Below are positions 23,579-35,300 of a stretch of DNA of 64,000 nucleotides, piece after piece; position 1 is the stretch's first letter, and each line of letters opens with the position of its first letter. The notes beneath the pieces were generated by a model. It ran no database searches. It saw only the letters and a program-made list of their open reading frames with translations, and had not been told where the DNA came from. The stretch comes from G965230065 sp965230065 (GTDB lineage Bacteria > Bacteroidota > Bacteroidia > Cytophagales > Cyclobacteriaceae): the NCBI GenBank assembly GCA_965230065.1, contig OZ245942.1:1736001-1800000 (forward strand). Direction: 5' to 3'. A program made the translations under genes and the position numbers.

Positions 23579-24625
23579 TTATACTGAAGGTTGCTTCCGG
23601 TTGGCCAGTTGACCGCAGGCTGCGTCAATGTCTTTGCCCCGGCTGCGGCGCACACGCACATTTACCCCTTTGCGGGCCAGAAAAGCGGCAAACTGGTCCA
23701 GGCGGTTGGCTTTGGTATTGGTAAAACTGGCTTCGGCAATGGGGTTGTACTCTATGATATTTACTTTGCTGGGCACATAGCGGGTAAATTGTTCCAGTTC
23801 GGCTGCATCTTCCAAAGTATCGTTGAAGTTGTAAAACAGGATATACTCAAAAGTTACCTGCTTTTTGGTTTTTTCATAGTAATACTGAAGGGCGTTCTTT
23901 AGTGCTTTCAGGGAGTTTGATTCATTGATGGGCATGATCTGATTACGCTTGGCATCATTGGCCGCATGCAGCGATAACGCCAGGTTAAACTTCACCTGAT
24001 CGTCGCCCAGTTTTTTGATCAGTTTGGCAATCCCTGCTGTAGAAACCGTAATACGGTCGGGCGACATATTTAAGCCTTCCGGAGAAGTAATATGCTCTAC
24101 CGATTGTAATACATTGGCGTAATTGAGTAAAGGCTCGCCCATGCCCATGTACACAATATTGGTAAGCGGAGCCTGGTAATGATCTTCGGCCTGCTGGCGA
24201 ATGAGTACTACCTGGTCATAAATCTCCGATGCATCCAGGTTGCGCTTGCGATCCATGTAGCCGGTGGCACAAAACGAGCAGGTAAGCGAACACCCCACCT
24301 GTGAAGAAACACAGGCCGTCATCCGGTTTTCGGTAGGAATGAGCACGCCTTCAATAAAATGCCCATCGTGCAACTGAAATTTAGATTTGATGGTGCGGTC
24401 ATTACTCACCTGGTGTTCGTGAACGTGTACCGGGCCAATGGTAAAATGTGTGTTGAGCAACTCCCTTAGGGGTAAAGAAAGATTGGTCATGTCATCAAAA
24501 CTGGTAACAGACTTTTTCCAAAGCCATTCGTACACTTGTTTTGCCCTGAACGAACGTTCCCCACTCTCTTCCAGAAATTCCCGGATTTTCGCTTCACTTA
24601 ACTTTCTTATGTCTTTCTTCTCCAT
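23579..24625 (-). CDS. rlmN: Dual-specificity 23S rRNA/tRNA adenine C2 methyltransferase
   Basis: RlmN is a radical SAM enzyme that methylates C2 of A2503 in 23S rRNA and of A37 in some tRNAs. The 348-residue protein has the cluster motif C112-SLT-C116-SF-C119, the RlmN N-terminal helical domain with RAKQVYEWLWKKS, NIVYMGMGEPLLNYANV, the SAM-binding ITVSTAGI and LALSLHAAND, and C337 in DIDAACGQL as the methyl-carrying cysteine. Length and start are normal. The gene runs toward the arginase-like gene. Confidence 0.97.
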   Translation of the reverse strand: MEKKDIRKLSEAKIREFLEESGERSFRAKQVYEWLWKKSVTSFDDMTNLSLPLRELLNTHFTIGPVHVHEHQVSNDRTIKSKFQLHDGHFIEGVLIPTENRMTACVSSQVGCSLTCSFCATGYMDRKRNLDASEIYDQVVLIRQQAEDHYQAPLTNIVYMGMGEPLLNYANVLQSVEHITSPEGLNMSPDRITVSTAGIAKLIKKLGDDQVKFNLALSLHAANDAKRNQIMPINESNSLKALKNALQYYYEKTKKQVTFEYILFYNFNDTLEDAAELEQFTRYVPSKVNIIEYNPIAEASFTNTKANRLDQFAAFLARKGVNVRVRRSRGKDIDAACGQLANRKQPSV

Positions 24626-24747
24626 TACTTACTTCTCAAAAAACTGAAATACTCATTTTCAGTATACGAAGGTAGTCCTTTTTTGGCTAATCATGATAAA
24701 ACAAAAAAATACCACAATGAGTTAAGACTGCTTAATGGTGTACTAAA

Positions 24748-25185
24748 ATGATTTTTTTGTATCGTCAAATCCTACATGCTTTGCTTTTTCAAGCCTGTCT
24801 TTATTATCCGGCTATAAGCCAGCATAATGCTTCCTTAATTATTGAAGTTGAGGGTATTCAACAGGCTTCCGGGCACATCATGGTAGCTGTATATGACAAC
24901 CCTGATTCCTTTCTCTCGGATGATTTTTTCACTTCCGGAAAATTTTTAGTTAATAATACCGGCAAATTAGTGCTAAACCTGTCGCTGCCATACGGTGAAT
25001 ATGGCATCAGTATTTTCCATGATATAGATGCTGACGAAATACTGGATACCAATTGGCTGAAAGTTCCCACTGAGCCTATTGGCTTTTCTAACAATGCCAA
25101 AGCCAGGTATGGCCCTCCAAAGTTTGAAAAAGCTAAGTTCACATTTACAAACGAAGGCCAAACGTTGCGTATTTTTCTGAATTGA
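24748..25185 (+). CDS. Secreted DUF2141 protein
   Basis: The 145-residue protein has a signal-like N-terminus (ILHALLFQACLYYPAIS) and the DUF2141 pattern: IIEVEGIQQASGHIMVAVYD, LPYGEYGISIFHDIDADE, DTNWLKVPTEPIGFSNNA and a closing beta strand. This is a small beta-sandwich family, common in Bacteroidota, with no known activity. The sequence matches the family over its whole length. The start codon is ATG 24748, and no Shine-Dalgarno site is seen. Confidence 0.85.
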   Translation: MIFLYRQILHALLFQACLYYPAISQHNASLIIEVEGIQQASGHIMVAVYDNPDSFLSDDFFTSGKFLVNNTGKLVLNLSLPYGEYGISIFHDIDADEILDTNWLKVPTEPIGFSNNAKARYGPPKFEKAKFTFTNEGQTLRIFLN

Positions 25186-25244
25186 TGGGCCATTGATAGT
25201 ACTTGTTACCCTGAAAAGTTAGATATTTACGGTCTTTGTTTTAT

Positions 25245-25261
25245 GCGGCTCAGAGAGCCGC
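25245..25261. repeat. Small GC-rich hairpin upstream of epimerase gene
   Basis: GCGGCTC-AGA-GAGCCGC is a perfect 7-bp inverted repeat with a 3-base loop, 15 bases before the chosen start at 25276. It would lie in the leader or form a short repeat element. Confidence 0.5.
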
Positions 25262-25275
25262 GCTACATCTTATAT

Positions 25276-26196
25276 ATGCAAACTATTTTAGGTGCCGGGG
25301 GCATTATCGGAGAGGAACTTGCCAAAGCACTGCCTCAATATTCTGAAAAAATCAGGCTGGTGAGCCGCAATCCAAAACAGGTAAACCCTGCAGACGAGCT
25401 TTTTTCCTGCGACTTGACAAATGCCGAAGGGGTAAAGTCAGCAGTAGAAGGATCAGAAGTAGTCTATCTTACAGTGGGGCTGCCCTACAATGCCAATGTT
25501 TGGGAAACCACCTGGCCTAAAATTATGAGCAATGTAATAGCAGCCTGCAAAGCGCATAATTGTAAGCTGGTTTTTTTTGACAATGTGTATATGTACGATC
25601 CGGAATATATTCCGCAGATGACCGAAGATACGCCCATCAGGCCTGTGAGTAAAAAAGGAAAAGTGCGTGCCCGCATACTACAAATGCTGACGGATGAAAT
25701 GCAAGCCGGAAGTTTGCAGGCAACCGTAGCCCGGGCTGCTGATTTTTATGGCCCTGATAACTCGACCAGTGTATTGATTGAGACCGTTGTCAAAAATTTA
25801 AGCCAGGGCAAAAAAGCCAATTGGTTGGGCAATGTTTCCTGCAAACATTCCTATACTTTCACCCCGGATGCAGGCAAAGCAACGGCCCTTTTGGGGAATT
25901 CGCCCAAAGCTTACGGAGAGGTTTGGCACTTACCTACCACAGCGAATCCTTTGACCGGAAAAGAGTGGGTAACTGCTTTTGCCAAAGAATTGAACGTGCA
26001 GCCCAGGTACCGTGAGGTGAGCAAACTGATGGTGCGTCTCATTGGGCTTTTTAACAAACCCATGAGCGAGTTGGCAGAAATGTTTTACCAATATGACCGG
26101 AACTATGTATTTGACAGCAGCAAATTTGAGACAGCTTTTGATTTTACACCTACGCCTTACGAGGAGGGTATTCGGCAAACGGTGATAGCTGGTTAA
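25276..26196 (+). CDS. NAD(P)-dependent epimerase/reductase (extended SDR-like)
   Basis: I choose ATG 25276 (MQTILGAGGIIGEELAKALP), so that the Rossmann GxGGxxG motif lies at the N-terminus; the frame reaches back to 25243 through a hairpin. The 306-residue product resembles NAD-dependent epimerase/dehydratase proteins: IRLVSRNP (cofactor specificity), DLTNAEGVKSAVEGSEVVYLTVG, a DNVYMYDP segment with the catalytic Tyr region, and VARAADFYGPD. The canonical YxxxK is not obvious, so it may be a reductase of the atypical group. The substrate is unknown. A terminator follows. Confidence 0.82.
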   Translation: MQTILGAGGIIGEELAKALPQYSEKIRLVSRNPKQVNPADELFSCDLTNAEGVKSAVEGSEVVYLTVGLPYNANVWETTWPKIMSNVIAACKAHNCKLVFFDNVYMYDPEYIPQMTEDTPIRPVSKKGKVRARILQMLTDEMQAGSLQATVARAADFYGPDNSTSVLIETVVKNLSQGKKANWLGNVSCKHSYTFTPDAGKATALLGNSPKAYGEVWHLPTTANPLTGKEWVTAFAKELNVQPRYREVSKLMVRLIGLFNKPMSELAEMFYQYDRNYVFDSSKFETAFDFTPTPYEEGIRQTVIAG

Positions 26197-26293
26197 AGAG
26201 TTTACCGATCTGACCGCTCAAAGCGGCCGAATCGGTGAGGAATTAATAACTCGTCCCCGGGCTAAGATGGTTAAATCGTTGATGAGTGGATGT

Positions 26294-26331
26294 AGACTTC
26301 GGAAGTTTGCGAAACTTCCGAAGTCTTTTTT
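26294..26331 (+). terminator. Perfect hairpin terminator, GACTTCCGAA repeat family
   Basis: AGACTTCGGAAGTTT (26294-26308) pairs with AAACTTCCGAAGTCT (26312-26326), a 15-bp perfect stem with a GCG loop and T's to 26331. It terminates the epimerase gene and lies against the 3' end of the convergent giant gene. The arms belong to the dispersed family also seen at 13497, 15104 and 40458. Confidence 0.85.
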
Positions 26332-26335
26332 AAAG

Positions 26336-29300
26336 TTATCTGACAATTACCCGCTTTTTTAACGATATTCCTGCCTGCTGAATGAGTACAATATATACCC
26401 CAGCAGGAAGATTGCGTAAGGTCTCTAGTTTAATCCCCTGGGATATCTCTTGTGGTTCTTTTACCAGATTTACCAGTACATTTCCGCGCAAATCGATCAT
26501 GCTAATGTTGATTTTACTTTCCTGGTTTTGGGTAACCACTTTTAAGTTGATATTATCCTCGGTAGTTGGGTTGGGAATGATATAAGCCTGAAAGTCTCTT
26601 TCAGTTACCGGAACTACCACACTTACTATGTTGGAAAAATCAAATTTCCCATCGAAATCTACCTGACGCAGGCGATAATACGCCAGCCCTTCCAACGGAT
26701 TGCGATCTTCATAATTATATTGTAGTAGCGCATTGGCGTTTCCGGCTCCCTTTACTTTCCCAATGGTTTTGAATGTTTGGCCATTAGCTGAGCGCTGAAT
26801 TTCAAAATAATCGTTATTCAGTTCTGATGCAGTGGCCCATTCAAGCTCTACCTTGCCATTTTCATGACGGGCTGTAAAGCTTACAAACTCTACCGGCAAT
26901 GGATTTGCCTCGGTAGTAGAACCCATTGTAATAAACTTTGTAGAAAAACTTACAGGTATCGTAGATGTAAAAAATCCGTTGCTTTCTGTAGGAACCGGAT
27001 TACTTTCATGCCCCGTACCTTCATGATTGTCCCAGGTAGTTCCGTTCCATGATAGAACTTTTAGTTCGTACCAATCAGAAGAGCTGGTTGACACATTGCT
27101 TTGTCCATCCCACATAATACCGATATTGGCAGTTACAGAGCCTGCTGCATCATCTTCAATACGCCAGTATTCATTTCCACTTATGGTTTTAATTGTTGCA
27201 GAAGTAGGGTTAAGGTTATCAATTGAAGCCTCTGAAATGGGGCTTGCATTATAAAGTTCTACATTCCACTCATGTGGCCCATCGCTCACTGTTTCTACTG
27301 AAGCATAGCTCCAACGGTTTCCTTTCCCTACCGGAAAAATAAAGCTTCCGCCGTTCACAATGTCTTTGTACAAACGACCGTTTACGTAAGAACTGGCACT
27401 GCCCGTAGCCGGAGAAACCGTTGCACTCGAGGTGAGTTTTAGTTTATTCGCGCTCGGGCGTAACAACCCATCTGTGAGCAATAATCCAGTTTGAATATCT
27501 ACATCACCGCCCAGGGTTATGCCGTTGGTATTATCCACTTCCAGACGATTAAGGGCAGCGGTATTGGCTTCAGTAAAGTTTCCGGTAATTGTCTGGTTAG
27601 AGCTTCCCTGCATGCTGATAAGGGCATTGCCTGAGCCACTGTTAAAAGAGCCTCCTGAAAAGGTCAGGTTACCACCCATAGACAATGTAGTATTTGCACC
27701 CGCCACAAAGCTGCCCGAACTTACAGTTACATTATTTCCTATGGTACTGGTATGCCCTGATTCTCCCTGATACGTACCTCCACTTATCAATAAGTTGCCA
27801 TCTACGGTGATTGTGGTGCTTTCACCTGTTTCAAATACCCCACTTTGTAAAATAAGGTCATCATCCACATCTATATCTACATTATTTTCATTTACCAGCG
27901 TAGGGCCATTTATGGTGAGGTCTTCGCAAATATGCACAGTGGCATTGGGCAGGCGTCGCTCGCCTGATCCACTCACGGTAAGGTTACGCAAATCGGTAAT
28001 ACTTCCCAAAATATCATAATCAGTAGCTCCGGCATATTCTATACCGCCTCCTGAGCAGGTAAAGAAGTCATCGTAAAACCCGGAAGGCAATGTATTGCTT
28101 TCTATTTTAATATTTCCTTCCCCGTTTACAATGCCCAACCTGTGCTTGGTGGTAGTGCCAATGTCCAACGTACCACCTGCCTCAATTTCAGTACGGTATA
28201 CATTTACCCCATCGCTGGGAATGGTAAGGGTATGTCCGGATTGCACAACAATAATACTCCCTACCGGCCCACCTACCGGAATGGTTTCGTTCCAGGAGTC
28301 CTGATCGGTGTAACCGTCATCAACGCCAGTGGTAGTGTAGGTAGGCACCTCACTCGGAATGGCCTCATCTACCCCGGCAAAATAATCACCGGATACCCCG
28401 GCATCTGTTACGTTATTAAAAATAAATGTGACTTCATTGGTGCTTTCATCTACCAATGATGCATCAAATTTATTAATGTCTCCGTCAAGGTTGTTATCAC
28501 TTAAAATACGGGCCGGAATATAGTCAGTTTCATCATAAGAAGGGTCGTCGGCTTCAACATCTTCCTCAGCGTATTCCAGAATAAATTCTCCATTAAACCC
28601 ACTAAGGCCATTGCCGTCAATAGTCCAGTAATACTGCAACACATTGTCCATATCCGTCGGAGAGGTATCTTCTACTCCATTGTTGATGACCGGGTGCACC
28701 TCACGTGCTGGTATTACTACGATATTGCCAGCAGATGATCCGGAAGTATAACCTGGGTCAGATAAAACCAACGTAGCAGGAGTATACTGGCTTTCACCTA
28801 CCGGAAAAATAAAATCAGTGGTGGTGCCTGCAGCAAAAAGCTTTTGCACACCGGCATCAGAAAAGGAACTGTTGGTCTGTATCATATTGGTATTGCCAAA
28901 TGAGCTTACCTCTTCAATCGTAGCACTTTCATTAATGGTGAGCAAACTACTCCCGATATTAAATACGCCCCCTGCCATCCGTAAGGACTCTGTAATTGTA
29001 AAATCGTACCCGTTACCTTCCGGAATTATCACACCGTTGAGGTTGTTGATGGTCAAAACGCCAAATGTACTGCTCCCTGAGCCACTTCTGGTAATCTGTT
29101 GCTGTGCTGTTCCCACCAGTTTAATACCTTCTCCTGCGTTGCTGGTGTGTGTCGCGTTGTGTACCAAGTTTCTGTAAACGCTTATGGTATTACCATCATC
29201 GGCCAAGGTTCCATCAGAAATAGTTAAATCATTACCCACCACAATAGACTGCGCTAAAGTTAGTGTACCGTTGTTTTCCTTGTTCACATTCCAGAAAGTG

Positions 29301-32300
29301 GTGGCACTACTTCCTGAAAGGGATTGTGCTCCGCTGGCATTGAAAGTGGTGGTATTTCCGTTGGCGGTAAATGTACCATTGTTCACGAAACCCCCACTCA
29401 GGTTCAAGGCCAGGGCATTGGCATTTAGGGTTGTACCATTATTAATGGTAAGCGAACCTCCTACATTGAGCGGACGCACACGCATTTTTACAGATGGATT
29501 ATTTGTACTGGCATTGCTAATAACCACATTATCCAGCGTAATGCCTGCGTCAATGGTGATAGTTTGGCTGGCCGGTGTACTGGCATTGCCTACCGTAATG
29601 ACCGAACCACTTACATTGCTGGAAGCTGGGTTCAGGTAAAGGGCTGCAATAGAAGGATTGGCACCATTTTGCCGCACAATGTACAAGTCGCCCCCGGTAT
29701 GGGTAAAGCTACTGCCTACATCGCTGGTAATTTCAAAAACACCCCGGTTGGCTTCCGGGGCGGCGTTTTCTCCAACTATCACTGTACCTCCGGTTTGTGT
29801 ATATTGAAGTACTCCGGTACTGGAATTTAATCCACGGCGAATTTGTGAACCTACCGTAAGTTCACCATTGTCACTAATTTCCAATGAAGCATTGCCCGAA
29901 GCAGAATATTGGATATAATTGTTTCCGTTTCCAGCTCCGTTCAAGTAGGCATTACCATTATTGCTAACGCGTAATAAGCCATCTAGCAGGATACCTGTAT
30001 CATCACCACTTACCCGTACGGTGCCTTCCTGTACTTCAAGCCCGGCAGCAGCAGGAATAGAGAAATTACCACCGCCAGTGGTAAGGTCTATATCAATACC
30101 CGGGTTATTCATTATCAAAGTACCATTCTGGAGTTCAACTGCTTTCGGTGTATTATCAGTAAGCCCATTTAAATTAAAATCTGTTTCAATTGAAAAAGTA
30201 CTGGAGTTACTACTACCCTTGTCCATCACAACCCTATAAAGGTCAGGTATGATAGAGGAAGCGTTGGTAAAAGACTGGCTTCCTGCATTACTCAACCTCA
30301 AAATAGCATTGTTATTTGGTGAAGTTCCATTGTACAGGTCAAATACAGAGGAGCCAGTGTTTACGTCCTCAATAATTATATCTCCCCATACTTCTATTAT
30401 ATGCTCATATCCATTTGTATTATCGTTTTTCACAACGATTCTGGTGTTATCATTTCCACTGCCATTCTCTAATCTCAGATCGCCTTCTATGGTAACGCCT
30501 ACCTCCCTGTCATCACCTATCTCGAAAGTACATCGGTTTTCCTGCCATGTTACCCGTAAATCATCTTTAATGGTAATATCATGGTTGGCCCTAAACCTAC
30601 TGGATCTATCCATTCTGGTGTAACCGTTGATTGTAACCGGTATTGAGGTTTGTAATATTCTGTTATCATCGTCATTTCCCCCGTTTCCACCTTCAATTCT
30701 CAAATTAGGATACTCTACGATGTTGTTAGGCATATCTACCGTTTGGTTATCAGCATCAATCTTGAAATTGAATACGCTCTCACTGTTATTGCTGAAAAGG
30801 CCCAAATCTGTATCATTAGAAAAAGCAGGTATTTGCGTAGATGTTACTTCCATGTAAAAAGTTCCTGCCCCTTCAACCACTCCCAGGTCAAGGTTCGCAT
30901 CTCTTTTTGTCATCCACAACCGTGGCGACCAACCCCCATTTGAATTATCAAATACAAGCTTAGCTACTGTAATATCAATATTCCCATTAACCCATGCATT
31001 TTGGTTTCCATCGCCATAGTTTTGGATAATGGCAATATCCCCTGCTTGTGGGTAATCATTATCTCCATCATCTATGCCGTCATTGGTTGAACTCCATTTT
31101 GTACCATTGTTCCAGTCTCTTCTACCTACATTAGTATTATAAAAGACCTGAGGAGCTCCTAAAAAGCGACTAGGTTCCCCCGCCGTATAGTTGGCACTTT
31201 CCAGGGGAAACCCTGTATTATCCGTACCATTGTAATCAAAAGTAATGGTATTACTGGCATTATCTACCGAAGCTGTATTTGCGGCGCCTTCCCCTCCATC
31301 AATCGTTCCGTTTTGGTCTGCATCTTCAAAATCTTCACCAGAGCGGGTATAAGGAGAGGTATCTAGCACTTTACCTCCCACATAATTGCTTTCTGTGCCT
31401 GCGATATCAGCATCGTCATATACAAAGTCATACGTTACAGTAGGCAAATTACTTCCACTATTAAAACCTTCATACCGCACATGCCAATAATAGGAGAGTA
31501 AATCACCGCTTGAAGCAGTGGTTTCCAAATCTCCATCTACCGGATTGATGGTTATGTAACCAGGTTGTGTATAATTAGAAACTGTAACTGTGGCAGGTGT
31601 ATACTTGGAGGTTCCTGCATTTAAATCTGTAGCATCCGTTCCGATACCAAAAGGGAAAGTGTAAGTGCCATCAGCTTCTATGTATAAACTCAATCCACCA
31701 TCTGATGCGTTTCCGCTGGTAATGAGCATATCAGAGGGATTGTTGACTCTTTCTTCTCCCGTATCATCCGTATCCCCATCACCGTTATAATCAAACTCTG
31801 CACTAGTGGCGAGATTAATATCCAGCACATCTATTTTTAAATTATGGGTTTGTAAATCAATTCTTCCGAACCTAAACTCTAAATATTGGAAATACACATC
31901 CGATTGTAAGGTTACGATTTTATCATTATTGTTGAGCCGCACAACCCCAAATGTGGACGTATCTGCAGTTATTAGGACAAAGTCATCATTCCTGAACTTT
32001 ATCATGTCATTGTTTCCATTGGCGGTAGTAGCAGGCGTAGCATTAGCAGGGTCGTAAATACCAAGCACATCATAATTTACAAGTGTGTCTGAGTTTACCC
32101 TTATGCTATGAAAGCCCTGGTCTAGCGTACCACTCAAAACTTTGAAGGCGTCCCCTTTGATATTGAGTAAGTTATTATTACTTCCGGTTACATCTGCTTT
32201 GCCCGATGCAAGGGAAACAACTACGCCAGCCGGTTTATCAATAATCAGGTTATGAAATTCCTGCTCGTCACCAGAACCTCCGGTACGGTTATAAAAAGCC

Positions 32301-35300
32301 AGCAAACTATTGGCAGTACCATTAATGGTGGTGGTATTGGGCTTACCCGAGTCATATACATAATCAGCTCCCAATTGTACGGTAAGATTCCTCCCTATTT
32401 CCACATTATTTCCGTTATGGTCAAAAGTGGTATTGGCTTCTATGGTGAAGTTATTTAATACGACCAAAGGTTGTGCAGCCAGGTTTACATCATCAGAGCC
32501 GACATCTACTGCTGCATCCAATACAAACTGGGCCGAGTTACCTGCTTCATTGGTCATAGTAACATTATAGAAAGGCGCACGGGAGGTAACTATAAAATCA
32601 TTGGTATTGTTAATTTTCATGTTTACAATACCTTCGGTTACATTGATGTTTTCAGGGTCAGAATTGATAAAAATACCACCCTTGCCTACAGCTTCTTCTA
32701 TGTTGAGCACACCACCTGTCATAATGAATACATTGTCAGGGTAAGTAAGGTCAAACACATAATAGTCTGTCTGAGTAGTGCCTCCCAGCACGTTAACCGT
32801 ACCTCCTGACTGTATGTAACTACCAACATTACTGGAACCTAATATCGATGTTCGGATCTGATTGGCATTGACGGTGCCACCTTCTATCTGAATAGATCCG
32901 TTATCTCGTATTGTAAATCCATTTTGCACCAAAGCTTCAAATGTACCTGCACTCACTCTAGCAACACCATAAGGTACTATGGCACTTCCGGCAGGCTTGG
33001 TTACCGTACCTCCATTTACCCAAAGCTGAGCTGCTTCAGAAATGTTATACGTTCCGTCATTGCTTAATACTGGAATTTCTACATTTGCATTTATGCGTAC
33101 TGTTCCTCTTAATAAGCCCAGAGCGTTATCGTTATCGGTAAGTTGGGCTACCTGGGAATGTCCATCGTTTGCCGGGCCAAACAGTTGAAAATTTGCACCA
33201 CTTGAAGCAGAAATATCTAAAATGTACGTATCATCTGTTCCTTTATCAATCTCTATGCGATAAAACTTGGTAGTGCCATTACACTGAATTTCCTGATCCT
33301 GGTTGTCTGAAAGGAAATTGACATCCACAATACCATCTGTGGCTTCGTTATTATAATCAGCAGCTACCCGGTTGGTAAAGGCCACTGTACCGTTATTGAC
33401 AAAATCGCTGTAAAGGTTAAACTGATGGCGTGCATTGGCCGTTCCTACCGCAATTTGCCCGTCGGCTTCTACCAGCACATTGCCTGAAACAGTAGCAAAC
33501 AAATCAGTGGTGGCGCTGTTGTCATTAAACTTTACAATGCCTTCCGTAATGGTTAAATTTCCGTTGAGTGTATAATCAGCCAATAGTACAGCTTCATCGG
33601 TATTGTTGGTAAGGTCTATTTCCAGGTGGTTAAACGTCCTTGCCTGATCTAAAGACAAGCCTGTGCCATATACGACCACAGTGCCCCCATTTACCGCGTC
33701 AATAAAATCGGAAACATCCCCATCCGGGAAATTGTCAACCCCGCTGCTGCCAGCCATGCGGATGCGGCCATTGCCTGATATGGTGGTAAAATCATGACCA
33801 GAAGTTGTGGTAAGGTCCAGCCTGCCTGCTACTTCCAGGCTCAGGATATCGATATCATCCAAACCGCCCGGAATGGTAACAGTTTTTCCACTGGAAATTA
33901 CTACATTGTCTATACTGGTGGGTATTTCATTATCGTCATTTTCGTATAATGGGAAAGCCGCTCCGTCAAGTGTCCAGGTGTCGGGATCGTCCCAGTCGCC
34001 ATTGGCGTAACTGTACCAGGTTTTGTTGGGGCCGCCCGTCAGTGGGCTTTCGGTATTGTCGGTAGTTCCCAACGTATAAATGCCATCGGTGAGCAGGGCA
34101 TTTGAAACCTGAAATACCACACGATCGCCCGATACATATTTATCGGCGGTAGCAACAGCCACAGAATCGTAGCTACTTCCATTCCATTTTAGCAATACAT
34201 ATCCGTTTTTATCCTGCGGAAACTGACCACCAATGCCTTCCCCAAAATCAAAGGCAATGGCGGTATTCAACGTGCCTGCCGAGGTGCGGTCTACATACCA
34301 GGTTCGTGCCCATCTTGCAGTAATATCAGTACCCAAGTTTGCCGTGGAAACAACATTGGTGGTATTGTTGTGCCCGGCAAAAACAAATTCGTCATCGGTA
34401 TCCAGCGATCCGTCATAGGTAAACAACTCGATACCACTGCCGGCGGCTGCCTCATGGGCTTCCCCGTTTTCTTGTCCAATACCAATTACATCAAAATCAT
34501 GATCGCCATTTCCCACTTCATCACCGGCATATTTATCATTACTGCTTGTAGCAAAGCTGATGTTATACTTGGCACTCAGATAATTTTCTACGATGGCCTG
34601 CTGCACATCGTTTAGGTAAGCATCGTATATGATAACTTCGGCAATATCGCCCCCAAAGTTTTGGCTGGTTTGGTACCCATCATCCACTTCATCTTGTTCT
34701 CCTCCCAGCGCCAATGAACCACCATCTGCCATGGATGCACCGTTAGAAATCGTTGCCGAATTCACTTCTGTGCCATTTTTGTAGTGTAGCAACCCTCCTC
34801 CTGCATTGGTCCAGCGGGTTAAGAAAATACTTTCTGTACTGGCAGGTGTGTCAAAGTCCCCTCCCGCATCATTGTTACTATTTACATACGTTCTTATAGC
34901 ATTGGCATCGTAAATCAAGTATTCGTTATCACTTCCGGTTACTGCATATGAAACAATGCCTTCGCCATTGTTCGCCGTTTTGAAAACTATCACCGTTGTG
35001 ATTTCATCGTCAGGAAAGCCAGTAAACGGGTTAACTACCAGTCGTTCCTCATTGGTATCGTCGAATCGTACCACCGGAAAACCATTGATCGTACTGCTGC
35101 CATCTGACTCAAAGGAAGGAAGCTGACTGGTATTTCCATCACCTAACGTGTTGGTTGTGTTGCCAGTGGAAGCCCCGAAACTATACCCGTTTCCTGACTG
35201 GTCTGCCCAGGTATTCACATCTGTTCCGTCTGTCAACCCCAACGAATTTGCATCAAGCCACAATACATTTTTTGGCTGGTCTGAGGTTCCATCTGCATTT